This document shows, piece by piece, positions 16,562-24,765 of a stretch of 64,000 bases of DNA. Every line of letters starts with the position of its first letter. The stretch's first letter is position 1. The notes below the pieces were generated by a model. That model did no database searches. It saw only the letters and a program-made list of their open reading frames with translations, and was not told the origin of the DNA. The position numbers and the translations under genes were made by a program. This DNA is from Thalassobium sp. (lineage in GTDB: Bacteria; Pseudomonadota; Gammaproteobacteria; Pseudomonadales; Oceanobacteraceae). The stretch is from positions 620,001-684,000 of the forward strand of contig NVUW01000002.1 in NCBI GenBank assembly GCA_002733205.1. Direction: 5' to 3'.

Positions 16562-17989
16562 TTATACGGTTTGTGCGGTTGCTGTTGTTTCTTCAGTTTC
16601 CGGATATAAATCCGCTTCAGCCTGTTCCAGCATGGCGAATTCTTCTTCGGCGGTTTTGGCTACCAGATGGTTTTTGCTGTAACCAAAATAATAGGCCGCA
16701 CCAATCACAAACAGCACCAGAGTGTAGAAGAAGGCGCGTGGGTCAAAGGCATACACACCGGTTAATGCAATCAGCGACAGCAGCAGGGCGATACCAGAAG
16801 TAAATACGCCACCCGGTGTTTTATACGGACGCACCAGCTCAGGCTGTTTAACGCGCAGCATAATGTGGCTCAGTGCCATGAGGGCGTAAGAAACGGTGGC
16901 ACCGACTACTGCCATAGCCAGCATCAGATCCCCTTCGCCGCTCAGCGATGCGACAAAACCCAGTACACCAGGAACAATCAGCGCACGCGCCGGTACTTTA
17001 CGTTCGGTGGTTACTGACAGTGTCTGTGGCAGATAACCGGCACGCGACAGCGCAAATACCAGACGGCTGTAGCCATAGATAATGGAAAAGAACGATGCAA
17101 TTAAACCGACCAGGCCCAGTACGTTAATAATGGTCGCCAGCTGAGCATGACCGGTCGCATTCAGTGCATCCACCAGTGGAACGGCGCTTTCACCCATGGC
17201 CTGAGCACCTGCCGCGCCGGGAATTAACAGTACAACCAGCAGGGCAGTAAACAGCAGAAATACCATGGCGCCGATAATACCTTTAGGCACATCTTTCGCC
17301 GGGTCTTTGGCTTCTTCAGCGGCCAGTGGCACACCTTCTACCGCCAGGAATAACCACATAGCAAATGGCAGCGCAGCCCAAACACCGTACCAGCCCAGTG
17401 GCAGCATGGAAGAGGCACCTTCGCTGGCGGCGATATCAAACAGGTTCACACTGTCGAAGCTGCCGATTAAGGCAATCGCGGTGGCAATAATGGCCAGTAC
17501 CGCCAGACCAGAAATAACCATCATCACTTTTAATGCTTCGCCAACACCGGCCAGATGAATACCGATAAACACTAAATAAAACGCCGCGTAAACCCAGGGG
17601 CCATTAAAGCCGACCAGCGCTTCAACCGCCGAGCCAATAAATATCACAATGGCTGCCGGTGCCAGGGCGTATTCAATTAATACCGCAAGGCCGGTTAAAT
17701 AACCGCCAGCCGGCCCCATCGCCTGACGGGCAAAACTGTAACCGCCACCGGCGGCAGGAATAGCCGCCGACATTTCAGCCAGTGATAACACCAGCGTGAA
17801 ATACATAACCGCCATTAACAGTGCGGCGATGGCAAAGCCACCCCAACCCGCTTGGGCGATACCAAAGTTCCAGCCGGCAAAATCACCGGAAATTACGTAA
17901 GAAACGCCGAGACCGGCCAGAAGAATCCAGCCTGCCGTGCCTTTTTTGAGTTGCCGTTTGGCAAGGTAGTCCTGATGGGATGTGGGCAT
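16562..17989 (-). CDS. eat: Ethanolamine permease
   Basis: A 475-residue amino acid/polyamine/organocation transporter with about 12 membrane helices. The early motif KGTAGWILLAGLGVSYVISG and the central AEEAKDPAKDVPKGIIGAM segment are typical of the ethanolamine permease subfamily. Its gene follows eutB and eutC on the same strand, 51 bp after eutC, which supports ethanolamine as the substrate. The C-terminal cytosolic tail is acidic (residues about 450-475). Together with EutBC it provides uptake and ammonia release from ethanolamine derived from membrane phospholipids. Confidence 0.93.
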   Translation of the reverse strand: MPTSHQDYLAKRQLKKGTAGWILLAGLGVSYVISGDFAGWNFGIAQAGWGGFAIAALLMAVMYFTLVLSLAEMSAAIPAAGGGYSFARQAMGPAGGYLTGLAVLIEYALAPAAIVIFIGSAVEALVGFNGPWVYAAFYLVFIGIHLAGVGEALKVMMVISGLAVLAIIATAIALIGSFDSVNLFDIAASEGASSMLPLGWYGVWAALPFAMWLFLAVEGVPLAAEEAKDPAKDVPKGIIGAMVFLLFTALLVVLLIPGAAGAQAMGESAVPLVDALNATGHAQLATIINVLGLVGLIASFFSIIYGYSRLVFALSRAGYLPQTLSVTTERKVPARALIVPGVLGFVASLSGEGDLMLAMAVVGATVSYALMALSHIMLRVKQPELVRPYKTPGGVFTSGIALLLSLIALTGVYAFDPRAFFYTLVLFVIGAAYYFGYSKNHLVAKTAEEEFAMLEQAEADLYPETEETTATAQTV

Positions 17990-18040
17990 GGTATTACCTC
18001 ATACGTTGAATAAAGGGTGTTTTAAACGTTAAAAAAACAA

Positions 18041-19006
18041 TCAGCTGAGCAGAAAATTCTTTGCCTCTGCTGTTGAATGGAGCGCTGACGGTTGTCCGGA
18101 TTCTGTTGTTATGGTGTTATCCGCCGCCGCTGATGAATGCTCCAGAGTCGCCGTTTTTTCAGTGCTTGCTGCCATGTCATCCGCTGACTCTAACAGGGCG
18201 CCACTACGGTCTTTAAGTTGCACGCCGGATAGCTGAAGCCGGCGTGATTCGCGCAATAAATACCCGGCTTTATGGGCCGCTTCGCTGAAATTCAGCCCTT
18301 CTGGCCGAACGTTGGAAATACAATTACGGCGGGCATCGGTCAGGCCACGTACCGGCGCCCAGGTAAGGTATAAACCGAGGCTGTCGGGAGAACTCAACCC
18401 CGGCCGTTCGCCAATTAATACCAGCACGGTTTTAGCATTTAATAATTCACCGACATCATCACCGACGGCGACGCGGGCCTGTTCTACCAGCGTAATCGGA
18501 GCGAGTGTCCATTCCTGTTTATCGGCATTTAATTCTTCGCATAAAGCCTGAATAAAAGGCACGGCGTTATGGGCAATGGCGGTGGCGGATAAACCATCGG
18601 CAATGACCAGTGCCAGATCAAAAGGTTGCTCCGGGGTTTGCTGTTCCTGTCGCAGTAATACCCGTGATGCCTCATCCAGACGGCGACCTAAATCGGGGCG
18701 CTGTAAATAGGTCATACGGTCAACCGCTTCGCTGTGCAGCTTTAACGGTGGCTCTTCGTTTAACAGCGGATATTGTTCAGCCAGTGTTTCCAGCTGTTGC
18801 GTCAGCGCAGAAAAATCGAGTGGTGTATGTACCGCATCGCGTGCCTGGGCATGGGCTAACTGAAACTCCAGCATTTCTTTGGTTGGCAGACTGATGCCGC
18901 TGCGTCCGAGGCCAATGCGCGCTGCGGTAAACTGGCGCAGGCGACGCCATGGGTTATCAACAACGCCGTTCCAGTCATCGTTATGGATATCGGGTTGATC
19001 AACCAT
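18041..19006 (-). CDS. eutC: Ethanolamine ammonia-lyase small subunit EutC
   Basis: Light chain of the adenosylcobalamin-dependent lyase that converts ethanolamine to acetaldehyde and ammonia. Family features are the [15 protein letters not shown] segment near residue 28, [13 protein letters not shown] (about 148), and the C-terminal [21 protein letters not shown]. The 321 residues exceed the usual 270-295: after the conserved end ([10 protein letters not shown], about residue 265) there is a Ser/Ala/Thr-rich tail of about 55 residues with no recognisable fold. The start overlaps the end of eutB by eight bases, so the subunits are coupled. Confidence 0.96.
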   Translation of the reverse strand: MVDQPDIHNDDWNGVVDNPWRRLRQFTAARIGLGRSGISLPTKEMLEFQLAHAQARDAVHTPLDFSALTQQLETLAEQYPLLNEEPPLKLHSEAVDRMTYLQRPDLGRRLDEASRVLLRQEQQTPEQPFDLALVIADGLSATAIAHNAVPFIQALCEELNADKQEWTLAPITLVEQARVAVGDDVGELLNAKTVLVLIGERPGLSSPDSLGLYLTWAPVRGLTDARRNCISNVRPEGLNFSEAAHKAGYLLRESRRLQLSGVQLKDRSGALLESADDMAASTEKTATLEHSSAAADNTITTESGQPSALHSTAEAKNFLLS

Positions 19007-20426
19007 TGGACACCTCCGATTCTGAATTACCGGCCGGTAATGTTTTTAATGACGCCGCAAACGCAGGCGGTAAAGCTTCGTTTAAACAGGCACCGGCGGC
19101 ATTGCTCATAATCTGCATTTTTTCCAGCCAGGCTTCGAATTCCGGCGATGGCCCAAGGCCCAGAACACGGCGTGCGTATAATGCATCGTGGAATGAGGTG
19201 GTCTGATAATTGAGCATAATGTCGTCGGAGCCGGGAATGCCCATCACAAACGAACAACCAGCCGCTCCCAGTAAGGTGAGCAGGTTATCCATATCGTTCT
19301 GATCGGCTTCGGCGTGGTTGGTGTAGCAAACATCGCAGCCCATTGGCAGGCCGAGTAATTTGGCGCAGAAATGATCTTCCAGACCGGCGCGGATAATTTC
19401 TTTACCGTCGAATAAATATTCTGGGCCAATAAATCCCACCACGGTGTTAACCAGTAACGGATTGAATTTTCGCGCGACGGCATAAGCGCGGGTCTCGCAG
19501 GTTTGCTGATCCAGACCGTGATGAGCATTAGCCGACAGCGCGCTGCCCTGACCGGTTTCAAAATACATCACGTTATTGCCCACAGTGCCGCGCTGTAATG
19601 ACAGTGCCGCCTGCTCAGCTTCGGCCAGGGTGGCTAAATTAAAACCAAAGCTGGAGTTGGTGGCTTCGGTGCCGCCAATCGACTGAAACACCAGATCGAC
19701 CGGTGCGCCCTGTTCGATGCATTCCAGCGTATTGGTGACATGGGTCAGCACGCACGACTGGGTTGGAATTTCGTATTTGCTGATGACCTCGTCCATTAAT
19801 TTCATCAGCCGGGTGGCCTGGGCAACGTTGTCGGTCGCCGGGTTAATACCAATCACCGCATCACCGCTGCCATACAGCAGGCCATCGAGAATACTGGCGG
19901 CAATACCATTCATATCGTCGGTCGGATGATTCGGCTGCAGACGCGTCGCCAGGCGTTTGGGTAAACCAATGGTGCTGCGGAAAGCGGTAATAACACGACA
20001 TTTTTGCGCGACCAGAATTAAATCCTGATTGCGCATAATTTTACTCACCGCTGCCGCCATTTCCGGCGTTACGCCGTTGCGTATTTTGCTCAGCATGTCA
20101 CTGCTGGCCAGATCGGACAGCAGCCAGTTGCGGAAATCACCCACGGTAAAATGACTGATGGGGGCGAATGCCAGTGCATCGTGCTCGTCGATAATTAAGC
20201 GGGTAACTTCATCCTGCTCGTAAGGGATTAACACTTCATTGAGGAAGGTTTTCAGCGGCACATCGGCCAGTGCCATCTGCGCCACGGCACGTTCTTCGGC
20301 CGAGCGCGCAATCACTCCGGCCAGACGGTCGCCGGAGCGTGCAGGCGTTGCTCTGGCCATCAGGTCGGCCAGATTACGGAATTCGTAGGTCTTACTACCC
20401 AGAGAGTAGCGATACGCTTTATGCAT
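18999..20426 (-). CDS. eutB: Ethanolamine ammonia-lyase large subunit EutB
   Basis: Catalytic heavy chain (TIM barrel) binding adenosylcobalamin and ethanolamine. Recognisable segments are [23 protein letters not shown] at residues about 32-50, [27 protein letters not shown] and [19 protein letters not shown]. The open frame extends to 20531, but the ATG at 20426 with AGGAAA upstream gives [10 protein letters not shown] and 475 residues, close to the usual 453-465. The enzyme needs cobalamin and normally the reactivase EutA, which is not in this window. No microcompartment shell genes are present, as in Pseudomonas-type eut loci. Confidence 0.97.
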   Translation of the reverse strand: MHKAYRYSLGSKTYEFRNLADLMARATPARSGDRLAGVIARSAEERAVAQMALADVPLKTFLNEVLIPYEQDEVTRLIIDEHDALAFAPISHFTVGDFRNWLLSDLASSDMLSKIRNGVTPEMAAAVSKIMRNQDLILVAQKCRVITAFRSTIGLPKRLATRLQPNHPTDDMNGIAASILDGLLYGSGDAVIGINPATDNVAQATRLMKLMDEVISKYEIPTQSCVLTHVTNTLECIEQGAPVDLVFQSIGGTEATNSSFGFNLATLAEAEQAALSLQRGTVGNNVMYFETGQGSALSANAHHGLDQQTCETRAYAVARKFNPLLVNTVVGFIGPEYLFDGKEIIRAGLEDHFCAKLLGLPMGCDVCYTNHAEADQNDMDNLLTLLGAAGCSFVMGIPGSDDIMLNYQTTSFHDALYARRVLGLGPSPEFEAWLEKMQIMSNAAGACLNEALPPAFAASLKTLPAGNSESEVSNG

Positions 20427-20654
20427 AGCGGTTTCCTGAAACAGTGGCATGTTGCGGCCGGCAATAAGATGGGCGCGACCGGAACAGATATTGCTGTCGC
20501 AGATACAGCTGACAGCCTCATCCTTTATCAACAGCTCAGCGAATAACGTTCCGATGGCCTATCGAATTTTGGCAAATGTGGTTTTTGTTATTTAAATCAG
20601 CGGATTAATAATGGTAAAAGCTTATAAATCACGAGCCGGTAACACAGGAATATT

Positions 20655-21689
20655 GTGAAAGCGTCACCATTCTTCCCAGTCGCATCTGATAGTGCGCACA
20701 GTAATGTAGCGATGCAGCATGCATCCGCCCCTGATTGGTGCGTAACGGAAGCAACCGATGCGGACGAGCACGCCCATAATCTGCGCGACTGGCAGCAAGA
20801 GTACGATCAGCTCAGTGATGGCGCTTTTTATGGCCGCATTGACGAACTGGCGCTGGAGCATTTGCAGGTATTCCGTGAACACACCAGCCAGGCGCTGCGC
20901 CAGCAATGCAATGTCTGGCCGGATTCTGTCTGGCTGGGCTTTGCCGCCGGTGAGCAGGATTGCCGAATCAATGGCCAGGAAGTAGCGAACAACGAATTGA
21001 TGTGCCGTCCGGGTAATACCGGTTTTGAATTAGTCACACCGCAAAGCTTCGATATTTACGGCATTGTTGTCAGTCAGCAGGCGCTGACACAATGTGCTGA
21101 TGCTCAGGGTATCAACCTCGATGCGCGCTTATGGCAATCACCGCGGCGCGGCTGGCAGGAGCAAAAACTCAATGCCCTGCGTTATGTGTTACAGCGCTTA
21201 CTGGCACCCAAGCACAGCGGCCTGGCCGGGCCGTTACAGCAGGACATGCTGCTAATGGCCGTGCTCGAAGTGTTGCAACAACCGGAAAACAGCAACACCA
21301 CGCTGCCCGCTTATGCGCGGCGCAAAGCCGTGGTTGACCGGGTAAAAGATTTCCTCGCCGCCAACCCCAATGCACCGGTCACCATGACCGAACTGTGCGA
21401 ATTAACCCACGTAAGCCGCCGCACCCTGCAATACAGTTTTGAAAGTATTCTGGGCATCAGCCCGTTACGTTATTTACGTGTATCGCGCTTAAATTCTGTA
21501 CGTCGTGCACTGTCACAGCCCGATGCCATTCTTGATGTTGAACAGGATGACGTAACCGTGCAGCGCATTGCCAGCCACTGGGGCTTCTGGCACGCCGGCC
21601 AGTTTGCCCATGATTACAAACAACTGTTTGGTGAAAACCCGTCGGAGACATTAAAGCGCGGGTTTATGGGGAGGGGGAGAGATTTTTAA
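20655..21689 (+). CDS. AraC family regulator, probable activator of eut genes (EutR-like)
   Basis: A 344-residue regulator: an N-terminal sensing domain of about 230 residues and a C-terminal AraC double helix-turn-helix (VTMTELCELTHVSRRTLQYSFESILGISPLRYLR; WGFWHAGQFAHDYKQLFGENPSETL). Start GTG 20655 has AGGA upstream; an ATG at 20711 is possible. Transcribed divergently from eutB across a 228-bp gap, it is well placed to activate eutB-eutC-eat in response to ethanolamine and perhaps cobalamin, as known for EutR. No operator was identified with confidence. Confidence 0.87.
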   Translation: MKASPFFPVASDSAHSNVAMQHASAPDWCVTEATDADEHAHNLRDWQQEYDQLSDGAFYGRIDELALEHLQVFREHTSQALRQQCNVWPDSVWLGFAAGEQDCRINGQEVANNELMCRPGNTGFELVTPQSFDIYGIVVSQQALTQCADAQGINLDARLWQSPRRGWQEQKLNALRYVLQRLLAPKHSGLAGPLQQDMLLMAVLEVLQQPENSNTTLPAYARRKAVVDRVKDFLAANPNAPVTMTELCELTHVSRRTLQYSFESILGISPLRYLRVSRLNSVRRALSQPDAILDVEQDDVTVQRIASHWGFWHAGQFAHDYKQLFGENPSETLKRGFMGRGRDF

Positions 21690-21787
21690 GGTCGTGAAAA
21701 TAATGTTGCAGAATGATTTACAGGTATCTTTGGTGTTAACGACCTCGCTGGTCGGGAGCGGGCCTGTTTAAATAGTGTCAATAATTC

Positions 21788-22237
21788 CTAATAAGCCCAC
21801 CAAAATATAACCGAGCCAATCATAATCAGAATCAGCGGTGCATAGTATCCGAGTATAATAAAGCAGATTGGCTGGCCACGCAGTAATCGGTATCTTATGC
21901 TATCGCCGACTTTAGTTGCTATGCAGGAATTGCTCACATACCCTGCAAGCAGACAAAAGATACTGAGAAAAACAGCCATGGCGCCCTGAGTAACATAAGC
22001 CATTGCCGCAGAAAATAATAACACCAGCGGAACATAGGGGATCGATGCCAAAGGCCCATAGCCCATATAGCTATCAGAAAACGCACTGATTATAAACGCC
22101 TTTCTCATGGAACTGATTTTTTGCTTTAACGAAGGATTGCAATCTTCACATACAGGCTGCGATAGCCCTCGTGATTGCGCGTACTTTTCCTGACTGGCTT
22201 TATGCTTCCAGCCGCATTTAGGACAGGTAAACGCCAT
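21788..22237 (-). CDS. Zinc-ribbon membrane protein, unknown function
   Basis: A 149-residue protein not recognised. The N-terminus has a four-cysteine zinc-ribbon pattern (CPKCGW...CEDC), followed by a short basic stretch and about four hydrophobic helices (residues about 52-145). The ATG at 22237 follows GAGGA; an earlier in-frame codon is unlikely. It belongs to a small run of three hypothetical genes with composition shifted toward A+T, between the eut regulator and a repeat, suggesting an accessory insertion. Confidence 0.62.
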   Translation of the reverse strand: MAFTCPKCGWKHKASQEKYAQSRGLSQPVCEDCNPSLKQKISSMRKAFIISAFSDSYMGYGPLASIPYVPLVLLFSAAMAYVTQGAMAVFLSIFCLLAGYVSNSCIATKVGDSIRYRLLRGQPICFIILGYYAPLILIMIGSVIFWWAY

Positions 22238-22325
22238 AGTTCCTCGTATTATTCGGCATGATATCAAGCGCCACCGCTGTTTGTGATGGCAACATCTCTG
22301 CGCTGTATTATGTCAGAATATCATT

Positions 22326-22577
22326 TCAATCAAACCAATACTCATGCATTTCCTGCAGAAACTCAGCTGTGAGCGGATAGCCAGAAGCAGAACCAATAAC
22401 AGAATCTATGCCGCACTTTGGACAGAGCGCGCATTTACCATCATCAATCCATTCATTGATTGTGGAAGGAGGGAATATACCTAAGCAATAAAAACAACCA
22501 CACTGGGTGCTTTGCAAAATCTCCGACCGATGGCCGGATGAATGCTTATGTGCGTTTAATATTTCTTTTCCGGGCAC
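22326..22577 (-). CDS. Small cytoplasmic protein with CxxC pairs
   Basis: An 83-residue conserved hypothetical protein. It has the pattern HSSGHRSEILQS--CGCFYC ... CALCPKCGIDSVIGS-SGYP, with two Cys pairs that likely bind zinc, and ends in HEYWFD. I know this pattern from short 'cytoplasmic protein' entries in many bacteria and some phages, with no assigned function. It is on the same strand as its neighbours but well separated (88 bp and 58 bp). Confidence 0.68.
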   Translation of the reverse strand: MPGKEILNAHKHSSGHRSEILQSTQCGCFYCLGIFPPSTINEWIDDGKCALCPKCGIDSVIGSASGYPLTAEFLQEMHEYWFD

Positions 22578-22635
22578 GGTTCAAGGTCCTGATGGGTGTT
22601 TGATTAGTGTTAATAAGTGCCTTAACTTTTTTCAT

Positions 22636-23142
22636 CTATTCGGTCTTGCGGTAAAACATGTTTCCGAACTTTGATTCGAAAACGTAATAAAATTTTCTCT
22701 TTCCCCTGTATAAAACAGGGGTTGGATCTATAAGAGGGTGTTCATTATCCATGATGATACGATATAGCATGGGTGGTTTATCACGGTACCATTCGACTCT
22801 GCCCCTGATTGTTTTAATGCTTCCATCCTTTAGCTTTTCATTGAAGATAAACTCGTTATCCTTTGTGATTTCGAAGAAGAAATGATCTTTTTGCCAATCA
22901 GAGTTTTTGCCAGGATAAAAGCGATTGTCAATTTCGTAGATGCCGATCACCCTTTCTTTCGTTATCGGGAAATGTGAGTAAAGCGAAAAACTAATCAGAA
23001 CCCCGGGCAATATCAAGATTGTGATGAGTTTTTTCACATAACTTAAATCTTTTGTTTTTATGTAATTCCATATCAACACGATCGAATATAGTCCGGTGGC
23101 GACCACAAGAAGCAAGAAAAGAAAAATCCCAAAAGATGGCAA
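22636..23142 (-). CDS. Hypothetical membrane-anchored protein
   Basis: A 168-residue protein, unrecognised. Two membrane helices at the N-terminus (about 4-27 and 39-57) are followed by a polar domain rich in Tyr, Phe and Lys (RVIGIYEIDNRFYPGKNSDW), probably extracytoplasmic, resembling small beta-rich domains. Codon use is AT-rich compared with flanking housekeeping genes. The next feature is a REP unit at 23179, so the gene may be part of an acquired segment. Confidence 0.55.
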   Translation of the reverse strand: MPSFGIFLFLLLVVATGLYSIVLIWNYIKTKDLSYVKKLITILILPGVLISFSLYSHFPITKERVIGIYEIDNRFYPGKNSDWQKDHFFFEITKDNEFIFNEKLKDGSIKTIRGRVEWYRDKPPMLYRIIMDNEHPLIDPTPVLYRGKRKFYYVFESKFGNMFYRKTE

Positions 23143-23178
23143 GCTATATACTCCATTTCTGAAAGGCGAATGGTATTC

Positions 23179-23281
23179 ATATCAACTCCGCTCATCCTGA
23201 GCCGCGAGGTACGAGCGTGTCGAAGGACTGCAGGTTTATTTCTTCCCATACATACCCTTCGACAGGCTCAGGGCGAACGGT
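23179..23281. repeat. Single copy of the 128-bp array unit, inverted
   Basis: About 103 bp matching the 27341-27798 array unit in opposite orientation, from ATATCAACTCCGCTCATCC to CAGGGCGAACGG. Confidence 0.85.
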
Positions 23282-23302
23282 AAATAAAAGCCAACACGCG
23301 AC

Positions 23303-23345
23303 GTGGCTGCAAAATAAGCCGACATTATCGCGGCTGAAAGCCGCT
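23303..23345. repeat. REP hairpin of the double-REP family
   Basis: Contains GGCTGCAAAATAAGCC and the GCGGCTGAAAGCCGC hairpin seen at 4332 and 5005, here without the second hairpin. Confidence 0.75.
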
Positions 23346-23413
23346 ACGGGTACCCGTTTCATCACGAAGCGATTTCTGCACAGCGCGTAGCAGGCCATTG
23401 TATATGGTTAGCC

Positions 23414-24589
23414 TTAGCCCTGATTCCTGCGCCGGTACTCCGTTGGCGTACAGCCACTGAAGCGGCGGAATGCGGTGTTAAAGGTCGATTTCGAATTAAA
23501 GCCCACATCAAAACAGATGCGCGACACCGGCGTATCACTGTCGCGCAGTGCCTGTTGTGCGGCTTCAATCCGGTGCTGGTTGAGCCAGTCGTAAAAATTA
23601 CTGCCCGAACACTGGTTAATGGCCGCCGATGCCTGATGGCTGGTCATGCCGCAGATGCCGGCAAGTTTACCGAGTGACAGTTCGTTATCACGGAAGGCTC
23701 CGTTGGCCAGCGCCTGCTGCAGCTCGGCGAAGAGTTCCTGCTGGGCATTGTTGGCGGCAGCTGCGCTGGCATCTGCCGGAGTGGCGTTGCTGCTGTCCGG
23801 GTCTGCGCTGGCCGGGTCTGTGTTGCCCGGATCTGTGCTGCCTGGTTTGGGTGACGTTGCCAGCGGCTGGCGCGGCGGATGGCTTTGCGGCAGCTGCACG
23901 TGGCTGAGCATCAGATACAGCAGGTAAGCACTGGTCGGAGCGAGGGCAAAGGCCACCGACAGGTTCCAGCCAAAGCCAGTGCTGAGCAGAATACGGCCCA
24001 GCAATGACAGGGCAATAATCAGCTGTACGGTCTGCAGTTTATTAATCCAGCTGCCGAGTCTGGCTTTGCGTCCCTGGTAGCCGAGAGTGCGCTGCCGCCA
24101 CCAGTACAGCAGGCTGAGTCCGGCGATAATGGCGAGGTAGTCGTTGCCGTAAGGGGCCAGTGGCTGCCACAGGCTTTCGTCGATCCGTACCTTCAGCATC
24201 CAGTCGATGCGTTCGGCCGCGGGCAGGTTCCAGTAAGGAACGTCCATTAAGGCGACGATAAAGGCCGGTGATAAGTGCAGCAGCATTTGCCTGCGCGGGT
24301 AAAAAATATTGTCGCCCTGCAGTGCGCGCTGGTAGCCGTACAATGTGAGTGGCAGCAGCACAACCAATGGGTCGACCAGCTTCAGAAAGAACGGCCAGCG
24401 CAGAAACATATCGGTGGCGTGATAGAGAAACTCCAGCGATTGCAGCATCACCAGTGTTGCCAGCCCCAAAAGCCAGGCTATGGTCAGGCGGGTGTGGGCA
24501 TGATTTACCATCCAGCTCAGGGTGGCCAGCAGCAGTACACTGCTGAGGCACAGTCCGATCAGCGCTGCTGCACCTGCTTCGTAGTTCAT
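23414..24589 (-). CDS. Membrane-embedded AraC family regulator
   Basis: A 391-residue protein: residues 1 to about 225 form roughly seven membrane helices; a low-complexity Pro/Asp/Ser/Ala linker (about 230-280, with repeated TDPGNTDPASADPDS) leads to a C-terminal AraC DNA-binding domain (ANGAFRDNELSLGKLAGICGM; CFDVGFNSKSTFNTAFRRFSG). This is the architecture of membrane-bound AraC regulators that sense signals at the membrane. ATG 24589 with AGAGG upstream is preferred over the TTG just before it. Divergent from the acylase gene (177 bp between starts), it may regulate that gene. Confidence 0.85.
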   Translation of the reverse strand: MNYEAGAAALIGLCLSSVLLLATLSWMVNHAHTRLTIAWLLGLATLVMLQSLEFLYHATDMFLRWPFFLKLVDPLVVLLPLTLYGYQRALQGDNIFYPRRQMLLHLSPAFIVALMDVPYWNLPAAERIDWMLKVRIDESLWQPLAPYGNDYLAIIAGLSLLYWWRQRTLGYQGRKARLGSWINKLQTVQLIIALSLLGRILLSTGFGWNLSVAFALAPTSAYLLYLMLSHVQLPQSHPPRQPLATSPKPGSTDPGNTDPASADPDSSNATPADASAAAANNAQQELFAELQQALANGAFRDNELSLGKLAGICGMTSHQASAAINQCSGSNFYDWLNQHRIEAAQQALRDSDTPVSRICFDVGFNSKSTFNTAFRRFSGCTPTEYRRRNQG

Positions 24590-24765
24590 CAATACCTCTC
24601 AGAGAGACCAACTAAAGTTCGGATGGATCGAACTGTACGTCTAAGTTGTTGTTTTTAAAGTTATTTTTCTTTGATGTCGGATCTATCGATACGGACGATC
24701 CTGTTGTCGTTCCGGCGTCTAATACTATTTCCTGTCACATAATGATAACAAGTGAGGAAACCTCA

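Noticed and set aside
16562..20426. Ethanolamine microcompartment locus
   Set aside because: Only permease, EutB, EutC and a regulator are present; no shell protein, EutA, EutD, EutE or EutG-type genes were seen nearby.
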